A stretch of DNA of 5,257 bases from assembly GCA_023423675.1 (NCBI GenBank), contig JAFAFD010000044.1:1-5257 (forward strand), written 5' to 3'. How positions within the stretch are numbered: the first letter of the stretch is position 1; each line of letters starts with the position of its first letter. Origin of the DNA: Pseudomonadota bacterium. Lineage in GTDB: Bacteria > Pseudomonadota > Gammaproteobacteria > Xanthomonadales > Xanthomonadaceae. Of this stretch, positions 1 to 5,257 are shown piece by piece. The position numbers and the translations under genes are program-made. The notes under the pieces were generated by a model. It searched no databases. It was not told where the DNA came from and worked only from the letters and a program-made list of their open reading frames with translations.

Positions 1-550
1 GCGCGCCAGTGCGCGCGCTGGCCGCCACCACGATCACTACTGCGTGCGCAGCGAAGAGGCCGCCCGCCTGGGCACGCTGCTGGATGCAGAAGGCGTGGAC
101 TACGCCATCGTGCGGCTGCGTGACCCGGCCGTGCCCGAAATAGTGCTGGCTTCCAGCGGTGGCGATGAGAAGAATCGCCACGCGCGCGTGCTCCGCCTGC
201 TGTCACCACAGGCGCCCTATGCGCGCACGCTTGACGTGCGATCGGTCAGCGATGCGCAGTTGGTTGCAATCGCCCGCCAGGACCTGCGCGCACGCGGCAT
301 CAGCACGCGGGTGAGCACGTTGGGCGGGCGCAGTGCCATCAGCAACGACATCTTTCTCGACGATGCAGGTCTGCACGCGATGGCCGCCTACCGCCGTGAA
401 TTCGCCCGGCAATGGGGCGAGCGCCGGATCAGCATCAACATCCGGCTGTGGGACGACCTGCTCAAGGGCCGTTCGTTCCAGTACTCCCAGGACCAGTTGC
501 TGTCGGTAGGGCAGGGACGTTGGGAATTTTCCACTGCCAACGCGCAGTGA
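1..550 (+). CDS. sctD: SctD, T3SS inner-membrane ring protein (PrgH/MxiG type), C-terminal part
   Basis: This is the C-terminal part of the outer of the two inner-membrane rings of a type III secretion basal body. SctD spans the inner membrane and its periplasmic domains stack around the SctJ ring. The frame is open from base 2 to the TGA at 548-550, so the gene begins upstream and the GTG at 44 is only an internal valine. About 182 residues are visible, all from the periplasmic ring-building region. The clearest evidence is the end: DDLLKGRSFQY corresponds to DDWLKGRSFQYG near the end of Salmonella PrgH as I recall it, followed by a G-x-W-x-F motif like PrgH GHWYF. Upstream, the PYA before a D-V strand and the R-x-x-W-G-x-R before the last strand also align with PrgH. 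The cytoplasmic FHA-like domain and the membrane segment would lie outside the window. It is followed by sctF after 43 bases. The family call is firm. Confidence 0.93.
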   Translation, partial: RASARAGRHHDHYCVRSEEAARLGTLLDAEGVDYAIVRLRDPAVPEIVLASSGGDEKNRHARVLRLLSPQAPYARTLDVRSVSDAQLVAIARQDLRARGISTRVSTLGGRSAISNDIFLDDAGLHAMAAYRREFARQWGERRISINIRLWDDLLKGRSFQYSQDQLLSVGQGRWEFSTANAQ

Positions 551-581
551 TCCTCCAGCACGATCAATACAGAACACATAC

Positions 582-586
582 AGGAG
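582..586 (+). promoter_or_regulatory. Shine-Dalgarno site of sctF
   Basis: AGGAG lies seven bases before the ATG at 594. It is in a 43-base spacer (551-593) that is noticeably richer in A than the surrounding genes. A strong, unstructured site fits the need for many needle subunits; that functional reading is inference. Confidence 0.75.
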
Positions 587-593
587 CACAACG

Positions 594-881
594 ATGAGTG
601 GATGGGATGGTGGCCCGCAGAAGCCGGGCGACTGGCATGGCTGGCTCGGCGAGCACAGCAAGAATTTCGACGAAGGCGTTGCAACGCTGAAGACCAAGCT
701 TGAAGAGGCATTCAAGGAACTGGCCGGCGATGGCACCAAGCCCGGTGACCCGACCAACCCGCAGTTCCTGGCCAACTACCAGACTGCGCTGTCGGAATAC
801 ACGACCTTCCGTTCGCTGCAGTCCAATTCGGCCAAGGCGCTGGCGGACATGCAGAAACAGAACGCCCGCAACCTGGGCTGA
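594..881 (+). CDS. sctF: SctF, T3SS needle filament subunit (PrgI/MxiH type)
   Basis: This encodes the small helical-hairpin protein that is exported and polymerises into the extracellular needle. Its 95 residues align along their whole length with Salmonella PrgI (80 residues, recalled). Shared features are the W-x-G-W/Y-L start, F-D-x-G-V (residues 25-29), a helix ending in K-x-L-A, a proline-rich turn with KPGDP, then A-N-Y-Q, L-S-E-Y, R-x-x-Q-S-N and K. The extra length has two sources: a nine-residue N-terminal extension, putting the first aligned tryptophan at residue 14 instead of 5, and about six extra residues in the turn between the two helices (around 45-60). The last residues, ARNLG, differ from the conserved QNFR end of PrgI and MxiH. 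The ATG at 594 is chosen because AGGAG sits seven bases upstream. It is flanked by sctD and sctI, as prgI is in Salmonella. Confidence 0.95.
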   Translation: MSGWDGGPQKPGDWHGWLGEHSKNFDEGVATLKTKLEEAFKELAGDGTKPGDPTNPQFLANYQTALSEYTTFRSLQSNSAKALADMQKQNARNLG

Positions 882-889
882 TGAACCCT

Positions 890-912
890 GCCGGCGGCCC
901 TGTGCCGCCGGC
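890..912 (+). promoter_or_regulatory. Perfect GC hairpin between sctF and sctI
   Basis: Bases 890-898 (gccggcggc) are the exact reverse complement of 904-912 (gccgccggc), separated by the five-base loop CCTGT. The hairpin begins nine bases after the sctF stop. C-rich sequence rather than a T-run follows, so a standard intrinsic terminator is unlikely. It could protect the 3' end of a processed sctF message or cause partial attenuation before sctI; both are inference. Confidence 0.65.
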
Positions 913-920
913 CCCCCGCG

Positions 921-941
921 TGCAGGCGTCCCCTGCAGGAG
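921..941 (+). promoter_or_regulatory. Second small hairpin abutting the sctI Shine-Dalgarno site
   Basis: TGCAGG (921-926) pairs with CCTGCA (932-937) around the loop CGTCC. The sctI ribosome site AGGAG (937-941) starts on the last paired base and lies seven bases before the ATG at 949. Folding of this stem could limit ribosome access to sctI. The pairing is seen in the sequence; a regulatory effect is inferred. Confidence 0.45.
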
Positions 942-948
942 CAAGTAC

Positions 949-1230
949 ATGAACGTGACACCCATCCAGGCGGCCGTCATCGATACGGCCGAGGGCGGCG
1001 CCACGCCGCTGGCCGACCGCTTTGCCGGCGCACTGGCCCGCAGCTACGTGGACTCCGGTGCCGATCTGGCGATGATCAAAGCCGCCAGCAACGACCCGGC
1101 CGTTTCGTCCAACCCGGTGCAGATGTTCGCGCTGCAGACGGCCCTGGCTGACTACAGCAAGCGCATGATCGTTGCGGCCGGCCTGGCCAACCATGCCACC
1201 AAGACGGTGGAAACGTTGCTGAAGTCATGA
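949..1230 (+). CDS. sctI: SctI, T3SS inner rod protein (PrgJ/MxiI type)
   Basis: This encodes the inner rod (needle adapter) subunit that joins the export apparatus to the needle and is itself a type III substrate. The product is 93 residues; PrgJ has 101. The C-terminal half carries the family signature: an N-D-P turn (48-50), N-P (55-56), A-L-x-D-Y-S (66-70), then V-E-T-L-L-K-S at the very end, almost identical to the VETLLRS end of PrgJ as I recall it. The N-terminal 45 residues are rich in alanine and small residues and less conserved, which is usual for this family. The ATG at 949 is chosen because AGGAG lies seven bases upstream; the frame stays open back to 700, but that stretch lies under sctF. 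The stop overlaps the sctJ start as ATGA, so sctJ translation is probably coupled. Confidence 0.93.
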   Translation: MNVTPIQAAVIDTAEGGATPLADRFAGALARSYVDSGADLAMIKAASNDPAVSSNPVQMFALQTALADYSKRMIVAAGLANHATKTVETLLKS

Positions 1231-2024
1231 AGCATTCCCGCTGTGCGCCGGCGCTGCGCCTGACCCTGCTGATGCTGGCGTTGCTGCTGCTGGCCGCCTG
1301 CGCGCGCAGGCCGCTGCTGGAAGCGCTGGACGAGCGGCAGGCCAATGAAGCGGTGGCCCTGCTGCTTCGCCACAACATCGCGGCCGAAAAACACAATGCT
1401 GGCAAGGCCGGCTTTGCCGTGCAGGTAGCCGCAGCCGATCTGGCCGAGTCGATTGAACTGATGCAGCGCTACGATCTGCCCTCGGCGGCGCGTTCGCAGG
1501 TGGCGGCGGCCTTTCCGTCCGATGCGCTGGTCAGTACCCCGCTGGGTGAGCGTGCACGCCTGATTTCGGCCGTTGAACAGCGCCTGGAAGAGTCGTTGTC
1601 GGTACTGGACGGGGTCCACTCGGCCCGCGTGCACCTGAACTACGATGCCAATCTGGGCGGGGAAGGGCGTCGCCCGGACGGCCGCCGCATGCATGTGGCC
1701 GCTGTGCTGGTGCACGCGCCGGCCATCAACGAACAGGCCCTGCTGCAGCAGACCAAGCGCTTCCTGCGCAACACCTTCCACGATCTGGACTACGACAACG
1801 TCTCGGTGGTGCTGACCCCGCTGTCGATACCGCGTACGCTGGCCACCACCCGCGCCGAGCCGACCATGGCACCGCTCACCGCCTGGGTAGTGGGCGCGGT
1901 GGCCATGGCCCTGCTGGTGCTGCTGGCGGTGTTGGCCCTGTTGGCACGCAGCGTGCCTGCGGTTGGCCGCTGGGTGAAATGCTGCCAGCAACGCCTGCGC
2001 AGGGGAACGCGCCGTGTGGCCTGA
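1227..2024 (+). CDS. sctJ: SctJ, T3SS inner-membrane ring lipoprotein (PrgK/MxiJ/YscJ family)
   Basis: This is the lipoprotein that forms the inner of the two periplasmic rings at the inner membrane, inside the SctD ring. Residues 1-25 are a lipoprotein signal peptide: basic start, long leucine run and lipobox L-A-A-C, with Cys25 as the expected lipidated residue. Ring-building motif 1 spans about 29-80 and includes L-D-E-R-Q-A-N-E (34-41) and H-N-I (49-51). A linker with L-V-S-T-P (101-105) follows. Ring-building motif 2 spans about 108-198, with S-A-V-E-Q-R-L-E (114-121), G-V-x-S-A-R-V-H (129-136) and D-Y-D-N-V-S-V-V-L (188-196). All match recalled PrgK nearly word for word. A membrane helix lies at about 216-241, followed by a short basic cytoplasmic tail. 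At 265 residues it is slightly longer than PrgK (252). It overlaps sctI by four bases and sctK by eleven. Confidence 0.97.
   Translation: MKHSRCAPALRLTLLMLALLLLAACARRPLLEALDERQANEAVALLLRHNIAAEKHNAGKAGFAVQVAAADLAESIELMQRYDLPSAARSQVAAAFPSDALVSTPLGERARLISAVEQRLEESLSVLDGVHSARVHLNYDANLGGEGRRPDGRRMHVAAVLVHAPAINEQALLQQTKRFLRNTFHDLDYDNVSVVLTPLSIPRTLATTRAEPTMAPLTAWVVGAVAMALLVLLAVLALLARSVPAVGRWVKCCQQRLRRGTRRVA
2001..2006 (+). promoter_or_regulatory. Shine-Dalgarno site fixing the GTG start of sctK
   Basis: AGGGGA lies inside the end of sctJ, seven bases before the GTG at 2014. It supports that GTG over the next in-frame GTG at 2035, which has no comparable site. Confidence 0.6.
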
Positions 2025-2565
2025 GGCATTGCGCGTGGCCTACGCGCCCGCCGCCTATTTCCGCCCGCTGCGTGCCTGCTACGGCCAACTGGCCGTGGAG
2101 GAGCAGCGCAGCCTCAATATCTGGGTGATTGCCAGCCAGCGCCTGCCGGCCCCCTGCAACGCGGCGCTTGGTCGCATGGGGCGGCAGATGGTGCTGTGCT
2201 GGCAGCAGTTGCCCGAGGTAGCAATGCTGGTGGCTGCCGCGTGCCTGCGGCGGCGCTTGTTGGCTGAGCCGGCCGCACTGGCCCTGCCGGGGCCGTTGCA
2301 TCACTTCCTGCGGCTGCATCCGGCGGCCGACCGCTCGGCCGGAGTGCCCGGCCTCAGCCCCGCCAACGGGGTGGCCGATCCGCTGTTCCTGCAGCAATGG
2401 GGCGCCCTGGCATTGCAGGGCATGGCGCTGGGCCTGCCGCATTGGCTGGGCGCGCGGCTGCCGCTGCCGTTTGCCGGTGGGCCGGCGGTGCCGCCCACCT
2501 GTGTGATCGAACCCCATCCGGACCTGCTATGGAGCGCCCTGCGCCATGTTGAAGCGTTTTCCTGA
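2014..2565 (+). CDS. sctK: SctK, T3SS sorting-platform protein (OrgA/MxiK type)
   Basis: SctK links the cytoplasmic side of the SctD ring to the SctQ pods and the SctL-ATPase assembly of the sorting platform. The product has 183 residues; OrgA has about 199. Similarity to recalled OrgA is patchy but runs in order: a start with A-Y-x-P-x-x-Y (9-15) like the F-D-P-L-S-Y of OrgA, L-P-E-V-A-x-L (66-72) followed by a basic helix, A-L-P (90-92) with F-L-R-L-H (98-102), and R-L-P-L-P-F (148-153) before a C-terminal helix. There is no signal peptide, as expected for a cytosolic protein. The start is GTG, supported by AGGGGA seven bases upstream. It overlaps sctJ by eleven bases and sctL by twenty. 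SctK is among the least conserved T3SS proteins, so position between sctJ and sctL carries much of the weight. Confidence 0.87.
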   Translation: MWPEALRVAYAPAAYFRPLRACYGQLAVEEQRSLNIWVIASQRLPAPCNAALGRMGRQMVLCWQQLPEVAMLVAAACLRRRLLAEPAALALPGPLHHFLRLHPAADRSAGVPGLSPANGVADPLFLQQWGALALQGMALGLPHWLGARLPLPFAGGPAVPPTCVIEPHPDLLWSALRHVEAFS

Positions 2566-3238
2566 GAGCACCCTGGCCTTCGCCGTGGACGGCATTGTAC
2601 CGGCGCGGGCGCTGGGCCATGCGCAGCAGGCCGCCCAGCTTGAACGGGCCGCCCGGCGCCGTGCGCGCAGCGTTGTCGAGGACAGCGAACGCCAGGCCAT
2701 GGCAGACCTGCAGCAAGCGCGGGAACAGGGCTTTGCGGCCGGCTACAGCGATGGAGTGCGTGCCGCCGCGGAGCCGCTGATGGCCTTGCTGGTCGATGCC
2801 GGGCGCCTGCGCGATTGCACGGCCGCACGGCTGCGCACCGCGTTGGAGGAGGCGTTGACCGCTTCGGGCGCCGACAACGAGGTGGTGGTGCAGGCCTGCA
2901 GGCACCTGCTGCAGGCAGGCGATGAGCAGGTGCGCCTGTATGTGCCGCGCAGCATGCCGGAGCTTGCAACCGCGCTGGCAGACGCGCTGCGCACCGAAAC
3001 AGCCGATGGCCGCCTGAGCCTGCACCCGTGCGATTTGCCCCGGCCATTGCTGCATGCCGGTCCGGTGATCCTTGAACTGGACCTGCACGCGCCGTTGTTG
3101 GCCACCGCCGGTGGCGCGCTGGACGCAGAAACCCTGGACACCGCAGCGGCCGAACGTGGCCGCCACTACGCGCTGGCCCTGCAACAGCAGCTGCGTGACC
3201 GCGCAGTGCCGGCTTTACCCCCCGACCGAGGAAACTGA
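2546..3238 (+). CDS. sctL: SctL, T3SS ATPase stator (OrgB/MxiN type)
   Basis: SctL is the peripheral-stalk protein that holds the SctN ATPase to the SctQ pods of the sorting platform; it is related to flagellar FliH and the F/V-ATPase b/E subunits. The product has 230 residues; OrgB has 226. The start M-L-K-x-x-P matches OrgB M-L-K-N-I-P as I recall it, and V-D-G-I (14-17) matches its V-E-G-I. Residues about 25-62 form a charged, alanine-rich helix likely to be coiled coil, ending in Q-G-F-A-A-G-Y-x-D-G (61-70), the turn where OrgB has Q-E-G-Y-E-Q-G. The rest (about 75-220) alternates helices and strands, with V-R-L-Y-V-P (129-134) in the position of the strand that precedes the FliH-like C-terminal region. 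It begins inside the end of sctK; GGAG at 2531-2534 is a weak, distant ribosome site, so coupling to sctK is likely. Confidence 0.9.
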   Translation: MLKRFPESTLAFAVDGIVPARALGHAQQAAQLERAARRRARSVVEDSERQAMADLQQAREQGFAAGYSDGVRAAAEPLMALLVDAGRLRDCTAARLRTALEEALTASGADNEVVVQACRHLLQAGDEQVRLYVPRSMPELATALADALRTETADGRLSLHPCDLPRPLLHAGPVILELDLHAPLLATAGGALDAETLDTAAAERGRHYALALQQQLRDRAVPALPPDRGN

Positions 3239-3239
3239 C

Positions 3240-3494
3240 ATGAACCCGATCTCCACAGGCCCGTCCGCGCTGGCCGGCACGTTGCGCGATGCTGGATCCA
3301 GTACGCTGCGTTTGCTGGCCGAGCGTGCCCGCCAGGCCATCCAGGATGAGGCTACGCTGCCGATCACCCCGCCGGAGGACCCGGGCGAGGCGATGGACCG
3401 CTTCGTGCGCAACATCTACGCCAATGACTTCATGCAGAGCATGCTGTTTGACGACGAAGAGAAGACCGGCATGAAAGCCGAACCCTGGGATTGA
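3240..3494 (+). CDS. Small unrecognised protein at the end of the T3SS operon (orgC position)
   Basis: I do not recognise this 84-residue protein. It starts one base after the sctL stop, with GAGGAA (3228-3233) six bases before the ATG, so it is almost certainly translated with the operon. It has no signal peptide or membrane segment. Residues 1-10 are rich in S, T, G and P. A likely amphipathic helix spans about 10-37 (L-R-L-L-A-E-R-A-R-Q-A-I). A proline-rich acidic turn follows at 41-49 (P-I-T-P-P-E-D-P), then a second helix at about 49-70 (F-V-R-N-I-Y-A-N-D-F) and an acidic tail containing DDEE. Salmonella has orgC, a longer early-secreted needle-assembly factor of about 150 residues, in this slot, but I cannot show homology. 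It could be an OrgC analogue, an early secreted substrate or a small cytosolic partner. That it is a real gene is well supported; its function is unknown. Confidence 0.8.
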   Translation: MNPISTGPSALAGTLRDAGSSTLRLLAERARQAIQDEATLPITPPEDPGEAMDRFVRNIYANDFMQSMLFDDEEKTGMKAEPWD

Positions 3495-3500
3495 ACGCCT

Positions 3501-3527
3501 GCCCCGGGTGGTGTTGCCGCCCGGGGC
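3501..3527. terminator. Strong GC hairpin between convergent genes, possible bidirectional terminator
   Basis: GCCCCGGG (3501-3508) pairs exactly with CCCGGGGC (3520-3527). The stem continues inward by a T-G wobble and two G-C pairs, giving about 11 pairs around the five-base loop TGTTG. It sits seven bases after the stop of the small T3SS ORF and seven before the stop of the convergent DUF885 gene, exactly where a shared terminator is expected. Neither side has a T-run, so it may act as a weak intrinsic terminator or as a 3'-end stabiliser. Confidence 0.6.
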
Positions 3528-3533
3528 GCGCGA

Positions 3534-5257
3534 TCACGGCGTGCGGGCGGCCGCCGGCTGTTCCATCCAGCGATCGACCTTGCGCTCCAGCACGTCCAGC
3601 GGCATCGAGCCGTCCTTCAGCACTTCGGCATGGAAGCGGCGCAGGTCGAAGGCCGCACCCTGGCGGGCCTTGGCCTTGTCACGCAGGGCGAGGATGCGGC
3701 TCAGGCCCGCCACGTTCGACAGTGCCTGGCCCGGCTGGGCCATGATCCGTTCCACTTCCGCGCTGGCGTCGTCCTCGCTCATGTCCACGGTCTTCTGCAG
3801 GTAGTTCACCGCCTGCTGCTTGCTCCAGCCCTGCGCATGCACGCCGGTGTCGGCCACCACGCGTGCCGCGCGCAGCAGGCGCGAATACAGATAACCGATG
3901 CGGTCGTAGGGATCGCTGTAGACGCCCAGGTCGTCGCCCAGGGTCTCGGCGTACAGGCCCCAGCCTTCGACGAAGGCGAGATCGCCACCGAGGCGGCGGA
4001 AGCGCGGCAGCTTGGCCAGCTCCTGTTGCAGGCCCAGCTGCACGTGGTGGCCGGGGATGGCTTCATGCAGGTACTGCACCGGCACGTTCCAGCGCTTGCG
4101 GCTGGGCAGGTCGCGGGTGTTGATGAAGAGCACGCCGGGTTGCCCCGGCTGGCCAGGCTGGTAGGCCGCAGCGGCAGCGGTCATCGCGCGCTCCGGCTCG
4201 ACCGCGCGTACTTCCAGGCGATCCTTCGGCAGGGTGTCCAGGATCTGCGGCAGGCGCGCATCCACCTGCTGCTGCAGCTGGCGGTAGCGGTTGATCAGTG
4301 CGTTGGCATCGGCGTACTGGAACTGGCGGTCAGTGCGCATGCTCTTCAGCAGCTTGGCCTGCGAACCGCGCAGCTTGTTGTCCTTCATCACCGCGGCGAT
4401 CTGCGCGCCCAGTTCCTGCACGCGCTGCTCGCCCAGGGCATGCAGCTGGGCAGCGGTCTGGTCGCTGGCAGTGGTCTGCACGATCAGGTTGGCGTACCAG
4501 CCCTGGCCGTCGGGCAGGGCGCCCAGGCCGCTGCTGCTGCGGGTGGCCGGCAGGTATTCGGTGGCGATGAAGCCGCGCAGGGCGCGGTAGGACGGCAGGA
4601 TGCGCAGCTCGATCATGCGCTTGTATTCGGCGCTGATGCGCGCTTTTTCCTCGGCGGGGATATCGCCCGGCATGGTCCTGATCGGCGACCAGAAGATGCT
4701 TTCCTCGGCGGTCGGGGTGATCACCGCGTCCAGCTGCGGCAGCACCTTTTCCATCAGGTCGCGCGGCTGCACCACGCCGGCCTTCATGCCCTGGCGCATG
4801 TTGTCGATGGCCTGGTTGAACAGGTCGGGGATGCCCAGCGAGCGGCGCGACCAGGTGTCGTAATCCTTGACCGTGTTGAACGGCTGGGCGCCGGCACCGG
4901 CACCAAGGATCGCCATGATGCTGCCGATGTTGTAGTACTGGCTGATCGGCATCATCCAGCTGGGGTAGCGTTCGGCGGCCAGCGAGGCGCGTGCATCGCG
5001 CACGAAGATCTCGTAGCTGAGCAGGTCCTGGCCCTGCAGGCCGTCACTGCCGACCTTCTCGACCTTGCCCAGCCATTCGGTGGTGAAATCGTGCGACTGC
5101 TGGCGCCATGCGGCGGAGAGGATGTTGGGCAGCTGGTCGTTGTAGCGGGCGTCGCCCTGGAACGTGGCCTGCAGCGGGTTCAACCGCATCGAGGCTTCCC
5201 AGTATTCGTCGTACAGGCGCTCCAGCTGCACCTGCTTGGGCACGGCGCGGGCCGGTG
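3534..5257 (-). CDS. DUF885 family putative metallopeptidase, 5' end outside the window
   Basis: This is a DUF885 (PF05960) protein, a family of probable zinc-dependent peptidases whose substrates are generally unknown. About 574 residues are visible. The family signature H-E-A-I-P-G-H-H is encoded at 4044-4067; the H-E and the later histidine are likely metal ligands and general base. G-W-G-L-Y-A-E lies within 3945-3974, and its glutamates are candidates for the third ligand. The N-terminal D-E-Y-W-E-x-x-x-x-x-N-P-L and G-D-x-R-Y-N-D motifs are also typical. The frame stays open past the GTG at 5243 to the window edge (P-A-R-A before V-P-K), so that GTG is probably not the start. The true N-terminus, likely a signal peptide for the periplasm, lies beyond 5257. 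It is convergent to the T3SS operon, ends 39 bases from it, and has no evident link to secretion. Confidence 0.92.
   Translation of the reverse strand, partial: PARAVPKQVQLERLYDEYWEASMRLNPLQATFQGDARYNDQLPNILSAAWRQQSHDFTTEWLGKVEKVGSDGLQGQDLLSYEIFVRDARASLAAERYPSWMMPISQYYNIGSIMAILGAGAGAQPFNTVKDYDTWSRRSLGIPDLFNQAIDNMRQGMKAGVVQPRDLMEKVLPQLDAVITPTAEESIFWSPIRTMPGDIPAEEKARISAEYKRMIELRILPSYRALRGFIATEYLPATRSSSGLGALPDGQGWYANLIVQTTASDQTAAQLHALGEQRVQELGAQIAAVMKDNKLRGSQAKLLKSMRTDRQFQYADANALINRYRQLQQQVDARLPQILDTLPKDRLEVRAVEPERAMTAAAAAYQPGQPGQPGVLFINTRDLPSRKRWNVPVQYLHEAIPGHHVQLGLQQELAKLPRFRRLGGDLAFVEGWGLYAETLGDDLGVYSDPYDRIGYLYSRLLRAARVVADTGVHAQGWSKQQAVNYLQKTVDMSEDDASAEVERIMAQPGQALSNVAGLSRILALRDKAKARQGAAFDLRRFHAEVLKDGSMPLDVLERKVDRWMEQPAAARTP

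Noticed and set aside
5..22. Short inverted repeat GCCAG...CTGGC at the left edge
   Set aside because: Five-base arms inside the sctD coding region; not distinguishable from chance.
700..948. In-frame 5' extension of sctI to an ATG at 700
   Set aside because: This stretch overlaps sctF in another frame and encodes an Arg/Pro/Cys-rich sequence unlike any SctI; the ATG at 949 has a good ribosome site.
1152..1991. Long minus-strand ORF (279 codons) opposite sctI and sctJ
   Set aside because: It is rich in Q, H, R and G with no recognisable motif and lies wholly opposite well-supported sctJ; it is a product of the high third-position GC.
3101..3115. Inverted repeat GCCACC-GCC-GGTGGC inside sctL
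   Set aside because: Six-base arms in GC-rich coding DNA are expected by chance; there is no second copy to suggest a repeat family.
2301..3184. Overlapping minus-strand ORFs opposite sctK and sctL
   Set aside because: Low-complexity Arg/Ala/Pro/Gln composition, no family signature, and plus-strand sctK and sctL have homology and ordered starts.
3072..3239. In-frame 5' extension of the small terminal ORF inside sctL
   Set aside because: It translates to a Trp/Arg/Pro-rich shadow of sctL; the ATG at 3240 has GAGGAA at good spacing.
4136..4165. Q-P-G tripled repeat in the DUF885 protein
   Set aside because: Only three copies of three residues in a likely surface loop before a strand; no sign of a functional repeat.
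5241..5243. GTG at 5243 as the start of the DUF885 gene
   Set aside because: The frame is open to the window edge and family members normally carry an N-terminal signal region before this point.

Overview
The window is GC-rich DNA. Codon-position GC bias is strong and start codons are ATG or GTG. The gene at the right end closely resembles DUF885 proteins as I remember them from Stenotrophomonas and Xanthomonas. The best guess is therefore a gammaproteobacterium of the Xanthomonadaceae, perhaps Stenotrophomonas. This taxonomic call is an inference, not something the sequence proves.

Positions 1-3494 on the plus strand hold the needle-complex and sorting-platform operon of a type III secretion system (T3SS) of the Inv/Mxi-Spa (Salmonella SPI-1) class. 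The order is sctD (prgH-like, 5' end outside the window), sctF (prgI-like needle), sctI (prgJ-like inner rod), sctJ (prgK-like lipoprotein ring), sctK (orgA-like), sctL (orgB-like), then an unrecognised 84-residue ORF. This is exactly the Salmonella order prgH-I-J-K-orgA-orgB, and the small ORF sits in the orgC slot. Family calls rest on recalled PrgH, PrgI, PrgJ, PrgK, OrgA and OrgB sequences, with several near-identical motifs.

Together these genes would build the inner-membrane rings (SctD plus SctJ), the rod and needle filament (SctI, SctF), and two parts of the cytoplasmic sorting platform that carry the ATPase (SctK, SctL). The export gate, ATPase, secretin, tip and translocon genes are not in the window. 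From sctI onward the genes overlap or nearly abut, which suggests translational coupling. sctF and sctI instead have their own strong Shine-Dalgarno sites and are separated by a 67-base gap with two hairpins, a plausible way to set needle and rod amounts separately.

Positions 3495-3533 form a short convergent gap with a strong GC hairpin. Positions 3534-5257 on the minus strand hold most of a DUF885 putative metallopeptidase gene. It looks like a housekeeping gene at the edge of the secretion cluster, and its 5' end lies outside the window. I saw no RNA genes, CRISPR arrays, insertion sequences or clear promoters.
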